Both the position numbers and the translations under genes were made by a program. From Monodelphis domestica (lineage: Eukaryota; Chordata; Mammalia; Didelphimorphia; Didelphidae), in contig NC_077232.1 in the NCBI RefSeq assembly GCF_027887165.1, positions 6,940,391 through 7,004,390 of the forward strand: a stretch of DNA of 64,000 bases. The letters run 5' to 3'. The notes below the pieces were generated by a model, which was not told where the DNA came from, made no database searches, and worked only from the letters and a program-made list of their open reading frames with translations. Shown here piece by piece: positions 10,640 through 22,779 of this stretch. How positions within the stretch are numbered: the stretch's first letter is position 1; every line of letters begins with the position of its first letter.

Positions 10640-11263
10640 GAGAGAACCTGCTTGTACAAAAAGATTTCTAACTGTGCTTTTTGTGGTGGCAAAGAACTAG
10701 AATTGAGGGGGTGTCTCTCAATTGGGGAATGGCTGGACAAATAGTGGTGTTTGATGGTGATGGAATGCCATTGTGCTTTAAGGAATGATGAACTGGATGA
10801 TTTCAGAGAGAGCTGAGAAGACCTCCATGAACTGATGCAGAGTGAAATGAGCAGAATCAGGAGAACATGGTACAGAGACTGATACACTGTGGAACAATCA
10901 AATATGATAGACTTTGCTGCTCTCATTCTTGCAATGATCCAGGACAACTTTGAGGGATTTATGAGAAAGAATGCTATCCACATTCAGAGGAAGAACCGTG
11001 GGAGCAGAAATGCAGAAGGAAACATATGATTTACCACTTGTTTCTATGGGCATATGAGTTGGGGTTTTGTTTTTATAAGATTAATTTATTATAAAAATGA
11101 ATAATATGGAAATAGGTATTGAATGATAACATATGTATAACCCAGGAAAATTGCTTGTCAACTCCAGGAGAGGGGAGAGGAAAGAGGAGGGAGAGAACAT
11201 GAATCATGTAACTTTGGAAAATCTATGTGTAAATTTGTTATTGAAATAAAATAAAGATGAAAA
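10640..11263 (+). mobile_element. L1 LINE, 5'-truncated 3' end
   Basis: Typical L1 ORF2 end and 3'UTR text is visible: 'tttttgtggtggcaaagaac', 'caattggggaatggctggac', 'gatgcagagtgaaatgagca'. It closes with 'gaaataaaataaagatgaaa'. Confidence 0.9.
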
Positions 11264-11486
11264 AAAGTGGGACACTCAGAGCCAATGGGACAGGACAAGC
11301 AGACAGGGGAGAGGCAAGAAGGAGGGCTAGGATGGGGCAGGGGGAAAGGAAAGACAAGAGGTGACCAGAGGAACAGGATAGCTATGCTGTCTCCAACTAT
11401 AAGGTTGCAGCTGGACCCTACTTACTCTGGAGTTGATGTGAAAGACTTTGACCATTCTCTAGTCTGCCTGGAGAGACCACTCTGAG

Positions 11487-11512
11487 AAACAAACAAACAA
11501 ACAAACAAAAAA
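11487..11512. repeat. (AAAC)n microsatellite
   Basis: Six AAAC units, directly before a SINE start. Confidence 0.9.
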
Positions 11513-11516
11513 CAAC

Positions 11517-11733
11517 AGGGGGAGCTAGGTGGCTCAGTAGGTAGAGAGTCAGACCTGGAGATGGGAGATCTTGGGTTCAAATTTGACTTCAGACATTTTC
11601 TAGCTATGTAAGTAACCTGAGCGAGTCACTTAAGCCCAGTTGTTTAGCCCTTACTGATCTTCTGTCTGGAACTAATACTCAATATTGATTCTAAGACAGA
11701 AGGTAAGAATTAAAAAAATAAAAACAAAAACTT
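11517..11733 (+). mobile_element. Marsupial tRNA-derived SINE
   Basis: It starts 'gggggagctaggtggctcag', has a tRNA B-box-like 'gggttcaaattt', and ends 'attgattctaagacagaagg' with an A-rich tail. Confidence 0.9.
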
Positions 11734-12639
11734 TCAGAGGTAGACAGTCCTGTAGTCTGCCATTTACTACTGGGGCTGTGAATTCTGGGATCCTGCCCTC
11801 CCAAATCAGAGAGATTCTTTGGAATTCTATTACAATCTCCTAGGAGGGCTGCAAGAGCGTGCCTGCTTTGTGCATGGGGACATCTAAGGAGGACTTCAGA
11901 GAAGGAAAGCAGATGAATTCCTTTGTAACTGGCAGCTGCTATTTTTGTTCCAGCCTTTTGGCAGCATCAAAACAACTCCTCACCTTCTGGCCAAGCCTGC
12001 AGGGTCAGTCCAGGGCAGAGCCACAACAAGGGTGAGGCAAGGGAGGAACTGGCCTTACATTTACAAAGCTGAAAAATGTAGAAAAATAAGTCAAATAAGT
12101 AAAAAAGAAAGGTAAATATTTAAACTGCCCATCAGGCCATTGCAAGAGTGGCCCCAATTCTGGGTGTTCTGGGTGTGAAGTAAGCTAGTTTGGGACTGCT
12201 CCAGGGTTCCTCAGCCCCTTCCAAAGGGAAAGCCAAACCCTGGGTACAGAGCCAGCTCTCACTTTTTCTCTGCCTCCCCCATCTTGGTTCCCAGATCCTT
12301 TCTGTGGCTCCTCCTCCTCCTCCTCCTCAGTTCTCTCTGCTATTGTTCCCACTCCTCCTGATGTACTTGGCTTTTTTCAGACCACAAGGCACCCAGCCCT
12401 GTGTCAGGAACTGTGGGTGACACATCAAAGATGAAAGCCTGGATCCCTGTTCTCAACTAACACTTGAGCTACAGGGGAAAGAAAGCACAGCTTACACCTA
12501 AGAGAGGATCAGGAAGAAACCTTGGTTCATTCCTAAGTTCCCATTTCCTGGTCATCCCCTGGGAGAGGGCACCTTGCTAGTAGGAAGGGGAAGATAAAGA
12601 AGACATGAGATAAAACGCACACATACCTTTCATGCTCAT

Positions 12640-12850
12640 CTTGTACCATTTTTAGTCTTGCCAATTTCATTTGGGGTTTTCTTGGCAGAAATACTGGGAG
12701 TTTGCCTTATCCAGCTTGTTTTATAGAAGAGGAAACTGAGGCCAACAAGGTGAAGTAACTTCCTCAGGATTACCTAGCTATGACATGTCTGAGGCTGGAT
12801 TTGAATTCAGATCTTCCTGACTCCATCTATCTACCCCTTTAACCATAATG
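12640..12850 (-). mobile_element. CORE-SINE (Ther/MIR type), antisense
   Basis: 'gaggaaactgaggccaacaa' then 'gatttgaattcagatcttcc' are reversed SINE blocks. Confidence 0.65.
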
Positions 12851-13312
12851 TTCCCATGAAGTCAAAGCATTGTTGCTGCAACAAAGAATACAGGTGTTTT
12901 CTGATCAGAGAATTACAAAGTATGAGGTAACATTGTTGAATAATGAAAATATTACATTAAAACGCTATGCAGTTCCAAATCCTGCAACCTTGCTTCCTGA
13001 TTTACCCATTTCAGGGAAACCATTGGGGATGTGAATATTTGGTGTTTATGACTGAAAAACCTTGAAATGACTTACTGGACACACCTTTAAATAATCCAGA
13101 CCTAGTATTATTTACTGATGGTTCTTCTTTCATGAAGGATGGCATATGTTACACAGGAGCTGCTGTAGTCACAGAATTTTCCACTATGTGGTCAGCTTCA
13201 CAGCCCTCAAATATAAGTGCTCAAGGCACAGAACTGATAGCTCTAAACTATGCCTATATAATTGCCAAAGATAAGAAGTCAACAATTTACACAGATTCTA
13301 ATATGCATTCGG

Positions 13313-13313
<1 letters not shown>

Positions 13314-13350
<37 letters not shown>
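13314..13350. repeat. (AT)n microsatellite inside the ERV pol relic
   Basis: Eighteen AT units interrupt the RNase H coding text. Confidence 0.95.
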
Positions 13351-13353
<3 letters not shown>

Positions 13354-14073
13354 GTGAGCATGTTTTGGCTTCAAAGGGGATTTTTAACATCAGCTTGAAA
13401 ATGTATAGCTAATACAGAAATTATTAATGAAGTTCTTAATGCCCTCTGGCTCCCTGAAGCCCTAGCTGTAGTTCATTGCTCTGCCCATACATGTGGCACT
13501 AACCCTGTCTCCAGGGGGAATGACTGGACAGATACTGCTGCAAAATTAGTGGCCTTAGAACAGCTTGAGTTAATTTTAACATTGACAACTACTGATGACT
13601 TAAATCAATCCCTTTCTTATAATGAAAAGGAAGTGGAAAAATGGAAGCAAAAATTTAAGGCCAAACAGATAAATGGAGTATGGGTATCATCTGAAGGAAA
13701 ATGTCTGCTCCCTAGGAATTTTTATCACCAAATTTGCCACTCCATTCACAAAATTGATCATTTAGGTACCCAGGGCATTGTGGACTCTGTTAAAAGAGTA
13801 TGGATAGTCCCTGAAACAACTACCATAGCCTCTAAAGTCTGTATAGCCTGCCCTACCTGCCAAGGATTTAATCAGTACAATTTTCATGGCAAAGCTTTTG
13901 GTGGGCATCCTCTGGCTTACATATCTTTTGAATATCTGCAAATTGACTTTATCACTATGTGAAAAGCTGGACAGTATAAATTTTGTCTAGTCATAGTAGA
14001 TCAGCTGACCAGATGGCCTGAAGCATTTTCTACTCTTCAAGCCACAGTGGCTTTTGTTGCCAAAGTGCTTTTA

Positions 14074-14279
14074 TTTTTTTTTAAACCCTTACCTTCCATC
14101 TTGGAATCAATACTGTGTTTGGTTCCAAGGCAGAAGAGTGGGAAGGGCTAGGTAATGGGGGTTAAGTGACTTACCCAGGGTCACACAGCTGGAAAGTCTC
14201 TGAGGCCATATTTTAATCTAGGACCTCCCATCTCTAGGGTTGGCTCTCAATCCACTGAGCTACCCAGCTGCCCCACCCC
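14074..14279 (-). mobile_element. Marsupial tRNA-derived SINE inserted in the ERV integrase region
   Basis: A full reversed SINE is flanked by the 13-bp duplication CAAAGTGCTTTTA (14061-14073 and 14280-14292), so both ends of the insertion are exact. Confidence 0.93.
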
Positions 14280-14499
14280 CAAAGTGCTTTTAAAAGAACT
14301 TATTCCTCGATTTGGCCTGCCAGCATGCATTGAGTCAGATAGAGGAACTCATTTTACTTCATCCTATCTCAGATTTATTCATGTTTGGAGATAGCACCTA
14401 AATTCCATGTACCATACCATCCCTAGAGCTCAGGCCAAGTTGAAAGAATGGGTAGAGAACTTAAAATTGTGCACTGAGACTCATTTAAAATGGCCTGAA

Positions 14500-15989
14500 T
14501 AAATGGGCAAGGGACATGAATAAGCAATTTTCAGATAAAGAAATCAAAACTATCAATAAACACATGAAAAAGCATTCTAAATCTCTTATAATCAGAAAAA
14601 TGCAAATCAAAACAACTCTGAGGTACCACTCCACACCTAGCAGATTGGTTAACATGACAGCAAAGGAAAGTAGTAAATATTGGAGGAGATGTGGCAAAAT
14701 TGGGACATTAATACATTGCTGGTGGAGTTGTGAATTGATCCAGCCATTCTGAATGGCAATTTGGAACTATACCCAAATGGTGCTAAAAGACTGCCTACCC
14801 TTTGATCCAGCCATAGCACTTCTGGGTTTGTACCCTAAAGATATCATAAGGGAAAAGACTTGTACCAAAATATTCATAGCTGCTCTCTTTGTGGTGGCAA
14901 AAAAATTGGAAAATGAGGGGATGCCCTTCAATTGGGGAGTGGCTGAACACATTGTGGTATCTATTGGTGATGGAATACTATTGTACTCAAAGGAATAATG
15001 AACTGGAGGAATTCCATATGAACTGGAACAACCTCCAGGAATTGATGCAGAGTGATAGGAGCAGAACCAAGAAAACATTGTACACAGAGACGGATATACT
15101 GTAGTACAATCAAATGTAATGGACTTCTCTTCTAGAAATAATGCAATCATCCAGTACAATTCTGAGGGATTCATGAGAAAGAATGTTATCTACATTCAGA
15201 GGAAGAACTATGGGAGTAGAAACACAGAAGAAAAACAACTGCTCAAACACAAGGGTCGATGGGGATATGATTGGGGATATAGACTCTAAATGATCACACT
15301 AGTGCAAATATTAATGGTATGGAAATGGGGCTTGATCAATGATACGTGAAATCCAGAGGAATTGTGCATCAGCTACGGAAGGAAGGTTGGGGAAAGGCAT
15401 GGAAAGAACGTGAATCTTGTAACTGTTAAAGCCCCCCTGGGGGGGGGGGCAGGACTGGGACCAGGGTTCCACAGGTAAGGTTGGGGAAAATAATAAGAGG
15501 AAATACAAAGGTAGAAATTAGAAGGGTCTCACCTGTAGATAAGGGTAAGGGGAAAAGATAAGAATCAAAGACACAGACACTGTGTGAGTTGGAAGGGCCC
15601 CATGCTGATGGCAATGGATATGAGTTTATTGTGAGCTGGTAGATCTTTTAAAGGCACAAACCACAGAAAGTAAAAACAGTCATCCATGAGAAAGTGTAAT
15701 AAGAATGAAGATAGGGCACCAGGGGTAAGGTGATAATGGTTCCAGGAATCATCCAGGGTTCATGGAATGGTCAGCAATCTTGTTATGGGAAGCTAAAAGA
15801 AGGTGGAGGTGAGGGCCCTCAGTTGCGTTCTCAGACAGACCGTGAGAGCTCAACCTCTGATGAGGGCTCTCAGATCTTTATCTTAGATGGACCCAGAGTT
15901 ATCAACCTGTGACATGTAACCATGGAAAAATATTCTAAATTAATTAATTAAATAAAAATTTCAAAAATTACAAATGAAATAAAAAAATT
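14500..15989 (+). mobile_element. L1 LINE 3' fragment inserted in the ERV, itself split by an LTR
   Basis: L1 ORF2-end and 3'UTR text is bracketed by AAATGGCCTGAA (14488-14499 and 15990-16001). The L1 sequence stops at 'cttgtaac' and resumes with 'catggaaaaatattctaaat' after the LTR at 15424-15914. The ORF2 product is truncated at the 5' side and shifted between frames. Confidence 0.9.
15424..15914 (+). mobile_element. Solo LTR inside the L1 fragment (family A)
   Basis: A 491-bp unit runs from TGTTAAAG to GTGACA, with a 6-bp duplication TGTAAC on both sides (15418-15423, 15915-15920). The family's second copy is at 25416-26348 in the opposite orientation. A 6-bp duplication fits betaretrovirus/ERVK-like integration. 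The plus-strand orientation given is nominal; I could not settle which strand is sense. Confidence 0.8.
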
Positions 15990-16489
15990 AAATGGCCTGA
16001 AATTCTCTCTCTGGCCCTATTTTATTTTAGAAGCAGGCCCAGAGGAGATCTACACATCTCACCATTTGAGATGCTTTTTTGGACATCCTCCCATACAGGT
16101 TATGCATTTATCTCCTGCATATACATCATTATTAGGGGGAGATACTTCTATTGCCTCCTATATACAGGATTTGCAGACCAAATTGTGAGAACTCCATGAA
16201 TCTGGAGCTGCTGTACAAGAGGGTCCTATAGATTTCTCACTCCATGACTTGCACCTAGGTAACAAAGTTTACATAAAGAACTTCTGGCATACTGGGGCAA
16301 CTCAGCCTGCCTATGATGGTCCATTCCAAGTTCTGTTAACCACTCTAAAAGCTATTAAAATTGGAGAAAAGGAATCTTTGATCCTTTGCTCCCATGTAAA
16401 GAGAGCACCTTCTATAGATAATGAGTAACTCGATCCTATCATATTTATTGTATTTTACTGATTGTTGCTTTGAGATTTAATTTTGTGTT

Positions 16490-16700
16490 TAAGTATATAT
16501 ATACATATATATATAATCTCACTTGGTCCTCATAATAACCCTATGAGGTTGGTGCTATTATTACTATTCCCATTTTACTGTTGAGGAAACTGAGGCAGAT
16601 GAAGATTAAGGAACTGATATTTGCACAGCTAATAAATGTCTAAGGATGCATTTGAACTCAGGTCTTCCTGACTCCAAGCCCAGCACTCTGTCTAGGGGGC
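16490..16700 (-). mobile_element. CORE-SINE (MIR3-like), antisense, after a short AT repeat
   Basis: 'taatctcacttggtcctcat', 'gaggaaactgaggcagatga' and 'tttgaactcaggtcttcctg' give the reversed order. Confidence 0.7.
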
Positions 16701-17631
16701 CATCAACTACTTCATAGTTGAGAGGAGCCTCAGAGGTCATCAATGAGTTCAGTAGCCTATCCTGAGCCTGACATAGTAGTGTCTCAGTAGAATTTAATAA
16801 AGGTAAATTGAGTCACAGGGTTCCAAGCTTTATCAGTTTGACCTGCTAATAAAATAGGTCCGATAACTGCCTAAGGTTGGCCAAAAGACCCAGAGGAGGA
16901 AGGGCAGCTCCTTTTTATAAGCATAGAACAAAGAAAACAATTGGCTAGCTGAGGAAAATAATACTTGGTATTAAGGTTGGCAGCATCATGAGGATGAGGA
17001 TAACATGATGGATTACATTAGGAAAAGCACACTGTGACTGCTGGGGCCAACAGCCATCCCTCTCTGTCTTAGAGGAATGCTTGTTTGATTTATGGGAACC
17101 ATCTGCATTCTGAGGCTGGGGAGGGCAGCCTCCTGGCTCCCAGGAGGGAGACCAGACCCTCTTTACTTTGGATGGACTACGTATCTATGGAGATGTCCCA
17201 GGTCAGTTTGTCGTGTTCAGAGAGAGAGCAAGTGCATGTTGTGGAGTTTTTTGGGAGCTGAAGTCGTGAGGGATAACAAGGGTTTTTTTAGCTAATTCCA
17301 AGGAGTAGCTGAACTCCTGTGATCAAGAAATGTTCATTTTTTGAGTCCACCTGCAAGGCTAGAGATAATGAATGAGGCTCCTGGTTGTCCTCCTGCGTCC
17401 CTTACAGGTAGTAGATTTCCTTGAGGCAAGAGTAGAACAGTGATCAGTAGAAACGGATCTCTAAACGTAATTTATTGCAGACCAGCTGAATTTCTGAACT
17501 ATGCTCAGAGACCTAGAACCATGACTCGGGCAGTTACAGGACAAAATCAATTAACCGTAAATAAGATCAATAAAAAATGATACAGAATCAAATTAATTTT
17601 CTCAGTGGATAGAGCATTGGGCAAGTAATTT
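16700..17631. other. Unassigned intergenic stretch
   Basis: No coding signal and no repeat that I can name. Sequence near 17390-17600 has an LTR-like feel (a polyadenylation-like 'aataaaaaatg', no clear ends), but this is weak. Confidence 0.3.
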
Positions 17632-17833
17632 ATTTTTTATTTAAAAGCCCTAACCTTCCTGTCTTAGAATCAATACTGTGCATTGGTTCCAAAGGAGAGG
17701 AGTGGTATGGGCAATGCGGATTAAGTGACTTGTCCGGGGTCACAGGCAGGAAGCATCTGAGCCCAGATTTGAACCTAGGGCCTCCCATCTCCAGGCCTGG
17801 GTCTCTACCCACTGAGCCACCTAGCTATCCCAG
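17632..17833 (-). mobile_element. Marsupial tRNA-derived SINE, antisense
   Basis: 'ccctaaccttcctgtcttag', 'taagtgacttgtccggggtc' and 'ggcctgggtctctacccact' appear in reversed SINE order. Confidence 0.88.
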
Positions 17834-18513
17834 ATCTTTTGTCTCTGTTAAGGATGACAGGCTTAAGGGCATCTCACTGGGCTGGCCTTTGTTACAGGAA
17901 GGGGAAAACCTGCTCCTCTTAAGTAAGGAAGTTCTAGCCTTCATGGTGGAAAGTATGGTGGTCCAGCTACATGATGAAGGGTGTGCTGCTGTCCACCGGA
18001 GACTGGCTCTTCCTGTGATTAGGTCCTGAGGGAAGGCTTGAGATCTCTGAGCCCACCTTCTCAGGGACTGTTTTCTAATCCGAGATGGCCTATGGATGCT
18101 CCGGAAAAAGATGTCACAAGAGATGTAAATGATACAGAGGAGGTTATACCCTTTTGGCCCTCTATTCTGGCCTCACTCTCACTCCTTCTTCCCCAGCCTC
18201 CCTGTTCACGCCTACGCCTTCCTCTCTGGCCACTCTCCTGCCGAGCCGCTCGCGTCCTTTTGGAGTCTGTTCAGACGATGGAGGGAGTCCACCGGTCATT
18301 GCGTTGAGTTGCTGAATAATAAATTAGCTGAAATTTACCATCTACAGCCTCTAGAGAATTTCATTCATTACACCCACTCTCTCCAGACTGGACCTTCTCA
18401 GGTTCGGAAGAATAAATGAAAAATGAACGTAGAAAAAACCCTAAAAGCATCCAATACAGAAACACTACCTGACAGTGTATATGCCCGTCTACCCTCGTAG
18501 CTCCTCCCACTTT

Positions 18514-18687
18514 TTGTTTTTTAGATCCTTACTTTCTTCCGTCTATCCATTCTGAGGCAGAAGAGATGTAAAAGCTTTGCCCAAGGTCACACAGTTGGGA
18601 AGTATCTGAGATCAAATTTGAACTCAGGGCCTGGCTTTTTGTCTCTAGGCCTAGCTTTCAATCCACTGAGCCATGTAGGTGTCCACC
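18514..18687 (-). mobile_element. Marsupial tRNA-derived SINE, antisense, diverged
   Basis: The same blocks as the other antisense copies are present, with an internal deletion and substitutions ('ttgcccaaggtcacacagtt'). Confidence 0.8.
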
Positions 18688-18859
18688 CCCTTACCTCTTT
18701 TGCTGTGAGAGAGGAGGCCTATCTCCTTCCCACCTCTCTGGAAACCTGCTTGATTTTGCCATTGCTCGTTTAACAATCTCTTCATTTAATACCTGCCTTC
18801 ATTGTGTCTTTTGCTCTCCTGGTCCAGCTTATTTTGGCTCCACATTCATTAGGTCACAT

Positions 18860-19105
18860 AAACCTTCCCCATTTTCTGAATTCTTGACATTCATCATTTC
18901 TTCTGAAGGAATCCTTTTCCATTATCTTCACATACCGTAGTTTTTTGGCCATTTCCCAACCAATGGACATTTACTTTGTTTTCGATTGCTTGTTATCCCC
19001 AAAAGGGCCACTGTGACTATTTTGGCATAGATTGGATCTCTCTTTCTGTCTTCTACTTCTCTGGAATTTATGCCCAGTGGCAGGATCACTGTGGTGAAAG
19101 GACAT
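18860..19105 (-). mobile_element. L1-like LINE fragment, antisense
   Basis: 'accaatggacatttactttg' and 'tggcatagattggatctctc' resemble the reversed L1 3' region and match the block at 55.6-56.0 kb. Confidence 0.55.
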
Positions 19106-19111
19106 GAAGTG

Positions 19112-19483
19112 GGGCAGCTAGGTGGCTCAAAGGGTAGAGCCAGGTCTAGAGACAGTTCAAATCTGGCCTCAGACACCTCCTAGTTGTGTGACCCTGGTCA
19201 AGTCCCTTACCCTCCATTGCCTAGCCCTTACTGCTCTTCTGGCTTGGAACCAATATGCAGTATTGATTTTTTTTTTAAACCCTTACCTTCCGTCTTGGAG
19301 TCAATACTGTGTATTGGCTCCAAGGCAGAAGAGTGGTAAGGGCTAGGCAATGGGGGTCAAGTGACTTGCCCAGGGTCACACAGCTGGGATGTGTCTGAGG
19401 CCAGATTTGAACCTAGGACCTCCCATCTCCAGGCCTGGCTCTCAATCCACTGAGCTACCCAGCTGCCCCCATTGATTTTTTTT
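19112..19483. mobile_element. Two SINEs in opposite orientation (19112-19270 + ; 19271-19470 -)
   Basis: A plus-strand marsupial SINE stops within its 'cagtattgatt' tail and an antisense copy begins at once. 'attgatttttttt' is repeated on both sides of the antisense copy (19262, 19471), as expected for insertion into the older element's tail. Confidence 0.85.
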
Positions 19484-19659
19484 AAACCCTTACCTTCCGC
19501 CTTAGAGTCAGCAGCCTCTTCCTGTTCCAATCTAGACAATTTCTCAATTTTCCCATCATTGTTTTCCTTTTTAACATCATTATCTTTTAAATCACTCACA
19601 GTATCATTTGTTTAAAACCATCCTCTCTTTCCTATATGACTCCATTGCCAGGGGAGAGT

Positions 19660-20340
19660 TAAGGATTTTCATTGTCATAATCAGGGGAGAATTAAATGGA
19701 AGCTTCACAGTAGCTAGCTAACTCACCACCGGTTATGGGGAGGATTAAAGGAAGGGTTCAAACTGTATATAAATAGAAAATAAAAGCTTATTGAACTAAA
19801 GGGAGAAGGGAAAGGAAGGGAATCGGGGAGTAAATTACTTCTAACCACACCCAGATATTAAAGCCTTAAACTTTCTAAGTTATCTTAACCTAACTCATTA
19901 AAGGAGTAATTAAAGATAAAGAGGGATCTGTAGAGTCCACAGGGCCCAAGATTCTCACAACACCAGAGTCCTCCTTTGGGTCAAGCTGGCTCAGGATGCA
20001 GAGTCTTCACGGGACTCAGGAGGGAATGAGGACTAACACTCACACTCTCCACCAGTGTGGGGTAATCACCTGCTCAACCACTCCTTCAAGATGGTCCAGT
20101 TTCCTGGGAGCTCCAAAGCCTTTTCCCCTCAGAGAGACACCTCCAAAGCCTCTCTGTCTTCTTCCCAGGAGAGTCCACTTCAATCCCCAACTGCCTCTGT
20201 CCTCCTCAGTGCCTTGGAATGTGCTCCTTGGGGTCCTAGTGACTTTTAATCAGAAAGTCACCCATCAAGGTCCTCTTCTCTGTCCCACTCCTTGTACAAG
20301 CTTCCTCTTGCTGTCTTTACTCACCAGCTTTCTTCACTTA
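19660..20340. mobile_element. Probable ERV/LTR-derived block
   Basis: There is an AT-rich start with a TATA-like 'tgtatataaatagaaaataaaa', then a run of LTR-like 'caccagagtcctcctttggg' text. No TG..CA ends with a duplication could be set, so the call is tentative. The 174-aa ORF inside looks like nothing known. Confidence 0.35.
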
Positions 20341-20619
20341 CCTCCCTCCATTTTTTGGATCTTATGTCACAAGGAGAGGCAGAAAAAAGACTGGGAGAGC
20401 CACAGGAGGGACTGCCTGCCTGCCTGCCTGCCTGTCCGCCCTCAAGAGCAGCTGCTGGAGCCTACATTCTGGTGCCACTGGGGAGACTTCAAAAAAGTTG
20501 CCATTTTTATTTTGCATTGACATCGCCTTCATTTCCAAAGAAGTCCTTTCCTCCTTCCTTACCAAGGGAGCCGTCCCATGTAACATACATTTTAAAAAAA
20601 AGCAATCAAGCCACCATGG

Positions 20620-20910
20620 AGCCTTTTTCAAGCTCTTACTAGGAAACAGGAACTGTGCTAAGAGCTGAGGGGGCAAAGGAAAAGGAAAAACAGTCCCTGT
20701 TCTCAAGGAGCTGACATTCTATTGGAGGAAACAATATATAGTAGGGGGAAAACATACCAGATACAGGCACAGTAGATAGTCTGAGAGGGGACAGAAGTAA
20801 AGCTCAGGGGAAGCAAGAAAGGCCACCTAGAAAGGGTCAGGCTTCAGGTGAGTCTTGAAGGAAACTATGGAGCCCATGAGTCAGAAGGAAGAAAGGAGAA
20901 AAGTCATATT
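20620..20910 (+). mobile_element. Ancient mammalian interspersed repeat, unnamed
   Basis: 'ggaactgtgctaagagctga', 'cagtccctgttctcaaggag' and 'gtcttgaaggaaactatgga' occur in an order that recurs in diverged form at about 47985-48200 and 49915-50065. I recognise the pattern but not the family name. Confidence 0.5.
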
Positions 20911-20959
20911 AACCAATAGTATTTGGAATATTCCTTAAATTTTTTTTTATTTTGAATGT

Positions 20960-21995
20960 AACCTCAGTTTCCCAGACTTGCCTTTTCACTCACATGCATT
21001 CCCATAGATCCAGGATGCTGCCAAATCTAGTTGGCTCTACCTTCACAATCTCTCTCATCTATGTCTCCTTTCCCCCCTTGCCTCCTGGTACCTCAACTAT
21101 TACAATTGCCTGCTGATCAGTGTCCCTGACATACTCTCCCCGTTCCAGGCCATTCTTCACTCAGCTCCAAAGGGATCTTTCCAAGGTTCAGGTGCGATTG
21201 GCTTACTTCCCTATTCCATGAACTCCTTAGGTTCCCTATCCTCTCCAGCACCAATGTGAGAGCTCCTATTTGGCTTTTAAAGTCCTTCACAATCTGGTCC
21301 CTTCCCCCTCTTCCAGACTTCTCTTACTTTTGTTGTTATTTTTATTCATTCATTCATTCATTCATTCATTCATTCATTCATTTATTTTATTGTCATTCAA
21401 TTGTCTCACACTTTCTGTGTGAGTTTTCCTGACAAAGATCCTTCTTTGGTTTGCCATTTCCTTCTCCAGCTCCTTTGACAGATGAGGAAACTGAGACCAG
21501 CAGGGTAAAGTGACTGGCCCAGGGTCACCCAGCTAGAAAGGGTCTGAGGCTGGATTTGTACTCAGGTTCTACTGACTCTAGGCCCAAAGCTCTACCCACT
21601 GTGGCTTCACCTAATTGTCCTCCTTTTGCATCACTTCCCTCTAATACTGTGACCCTGTGTTCCTCACACACAGTTCTCCATCTCCCTTCTCATTGCTTTT
21701 TCTCTGGCTGACTGTCCCCTGTGCCTGGAACACTCTCCCCATTCCTCTCCACTTCTTGGATTCCTTCAAGTCCCAGTTCAAACCCTACCTGCAATAGAAA
21801 GCCTTTCTTACATCCTCCCAATGCTGGCACCTTCCCTCTATTGATTATCTCCAATTTATCCTGTCTATGGCTTGTTTGGACCTTGTTGTTTGCATATTAT
21901 CTCCCTCCTTAGAGCCTGAGCAGGCATTGTTTGAGTCTTTATATCTCAGGGTCTGGCACACAGTAGGCACTTAACACATACTTATTGACTTGCAT
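20960..21995 (+). mobile_element. L2 LINE 3' end split by a CORE-SINE
   Basis: L2 text runs 20960-21335 and resumes at 21612-21995 ('tgtgcctggaacactctccc', 'tctggcacacagtaggcact'). Between them lie a (CATT)n repeat (21343-21383) and a SINE ('gatgaggaaactgagaccag'). Confidence 0.82.
21343..21383. repeat. (CATT)n microsatellite
   Basis: About ten CATT units at the junction of the L2 and the SINE insert. Confidence 0.93.
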
Positions 21996-22029
21996 AAAAT
22001 TCGCATTTCCCCATAGAAAGCAGAACCCA

Positions 22030-22440
22030 AAAAAGAGGGTTATGAATGAATCTCCCTGTCTCTACTATGGGCAGCTTGCTGTTCCTTGAAGTAGCCTTCA
22101 GATCTCAGGATATGCCACATCTGAGGGGGAGATGCTTCTTCCATCTCTTCTCTGAGCCAAGCTGGGCCATGATGCTTATCCCCTGGTCAGTTTCTGTTTC
22201 TGGCTTCTTTCCCCTACGGTTGCTATGGTCAATGTCAGTATTGTTTTCCTGGGTCTGCGCCTTCACTTAGCATCAGTTCAGAGAAACATTTCCAGCCTTC
22301 TCGGAGTTCTTTGATTCTTTTACTGCAGTAATAAGGTAGCATTTTCATACATCACAGTTTGTTCAGCCATTTATTTCCCAGTCAACTTTGCTCCCAGGCA
22401 TTTTGCTGCTACAAAAAGTGTTGCTGTGTATATTTTGGCA
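22030..22440 (-). mobile_element. L1 LINE fragment, antisense
   Basis: 'agtttgttcagccatttatt', 'gctgctacaaaaagtgttgc' and 'tgtgtatattttggcatttt' are reversed L1 3'-region hallmarks. Confidence 0.65.
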
Positions 22441-22779
22441 TTTTGGGGACTTTCTATGCTTGACCTTCCCGGAGTATATGATGAGGGGGATGTTTTAAAA
22501 GGCAGACCCAGGCTCCTGCTCCCTCCCTCTCTGTCTGGCTCTGATTTCACATCAGAAAGAGCTGAGGAGCACCCTGAACCTCTAGTTTCTTTCTGGGTGG
22601 CTGAACCTCATGGGTGATCTCTGTGAAAGAGACCAGAGAACAGCAGGGTGGTGACTGTCCTTAGCAAGGAAAGGATATGGGATGGGCTGCAGGCTTGGGT
22701 AAGCAGCCCGTTTCCTCTCTTTATTTTGGTCTCTGAAATGGAGAATATTGACAAAAAGATCTTTGGCAACACCTATCCT

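Larger units (their letters stand above)
12950..16428 (+). pseudogene. Endogenous retrovirus pol remnant (RNase H - integrase), broken by later insertions
   Basis: Fragments of a gammaretrovirus-like pol lie in order. They are an RT-end/RNase H segment (about 12950-13313, LFTDGSS motif), an RNase H end after an AT repeat (about 13351-13540), and an integrase N-terminus with zinc-binding HHCC pattern (13549-13962) closed by an in-frame TGA. The integrase core follows, with LVIVDQLTRWPEAF before and CIESDRGTHFT after a SINE insertion. A C-terminal integrase part runs 16002-16428. Breaks are an (AT)n expansion, the TGA, a 206-bp SINE and a 1.5-kb L1 that itself holds an LTR. I saw no gag, no env and no own LTRs, so it is an inert relic. 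Confidence 0.85.

Noticed and set aside
13132-13962. Intact retroviral gene
   Set aside because: Interrupted by an AT repeat, a stop, a SINE and an L1; only separate pol pieces remain.
19996-20520. 174-aa ORF
   Set aside because: Inside a probable LTR block, no codon or family support.
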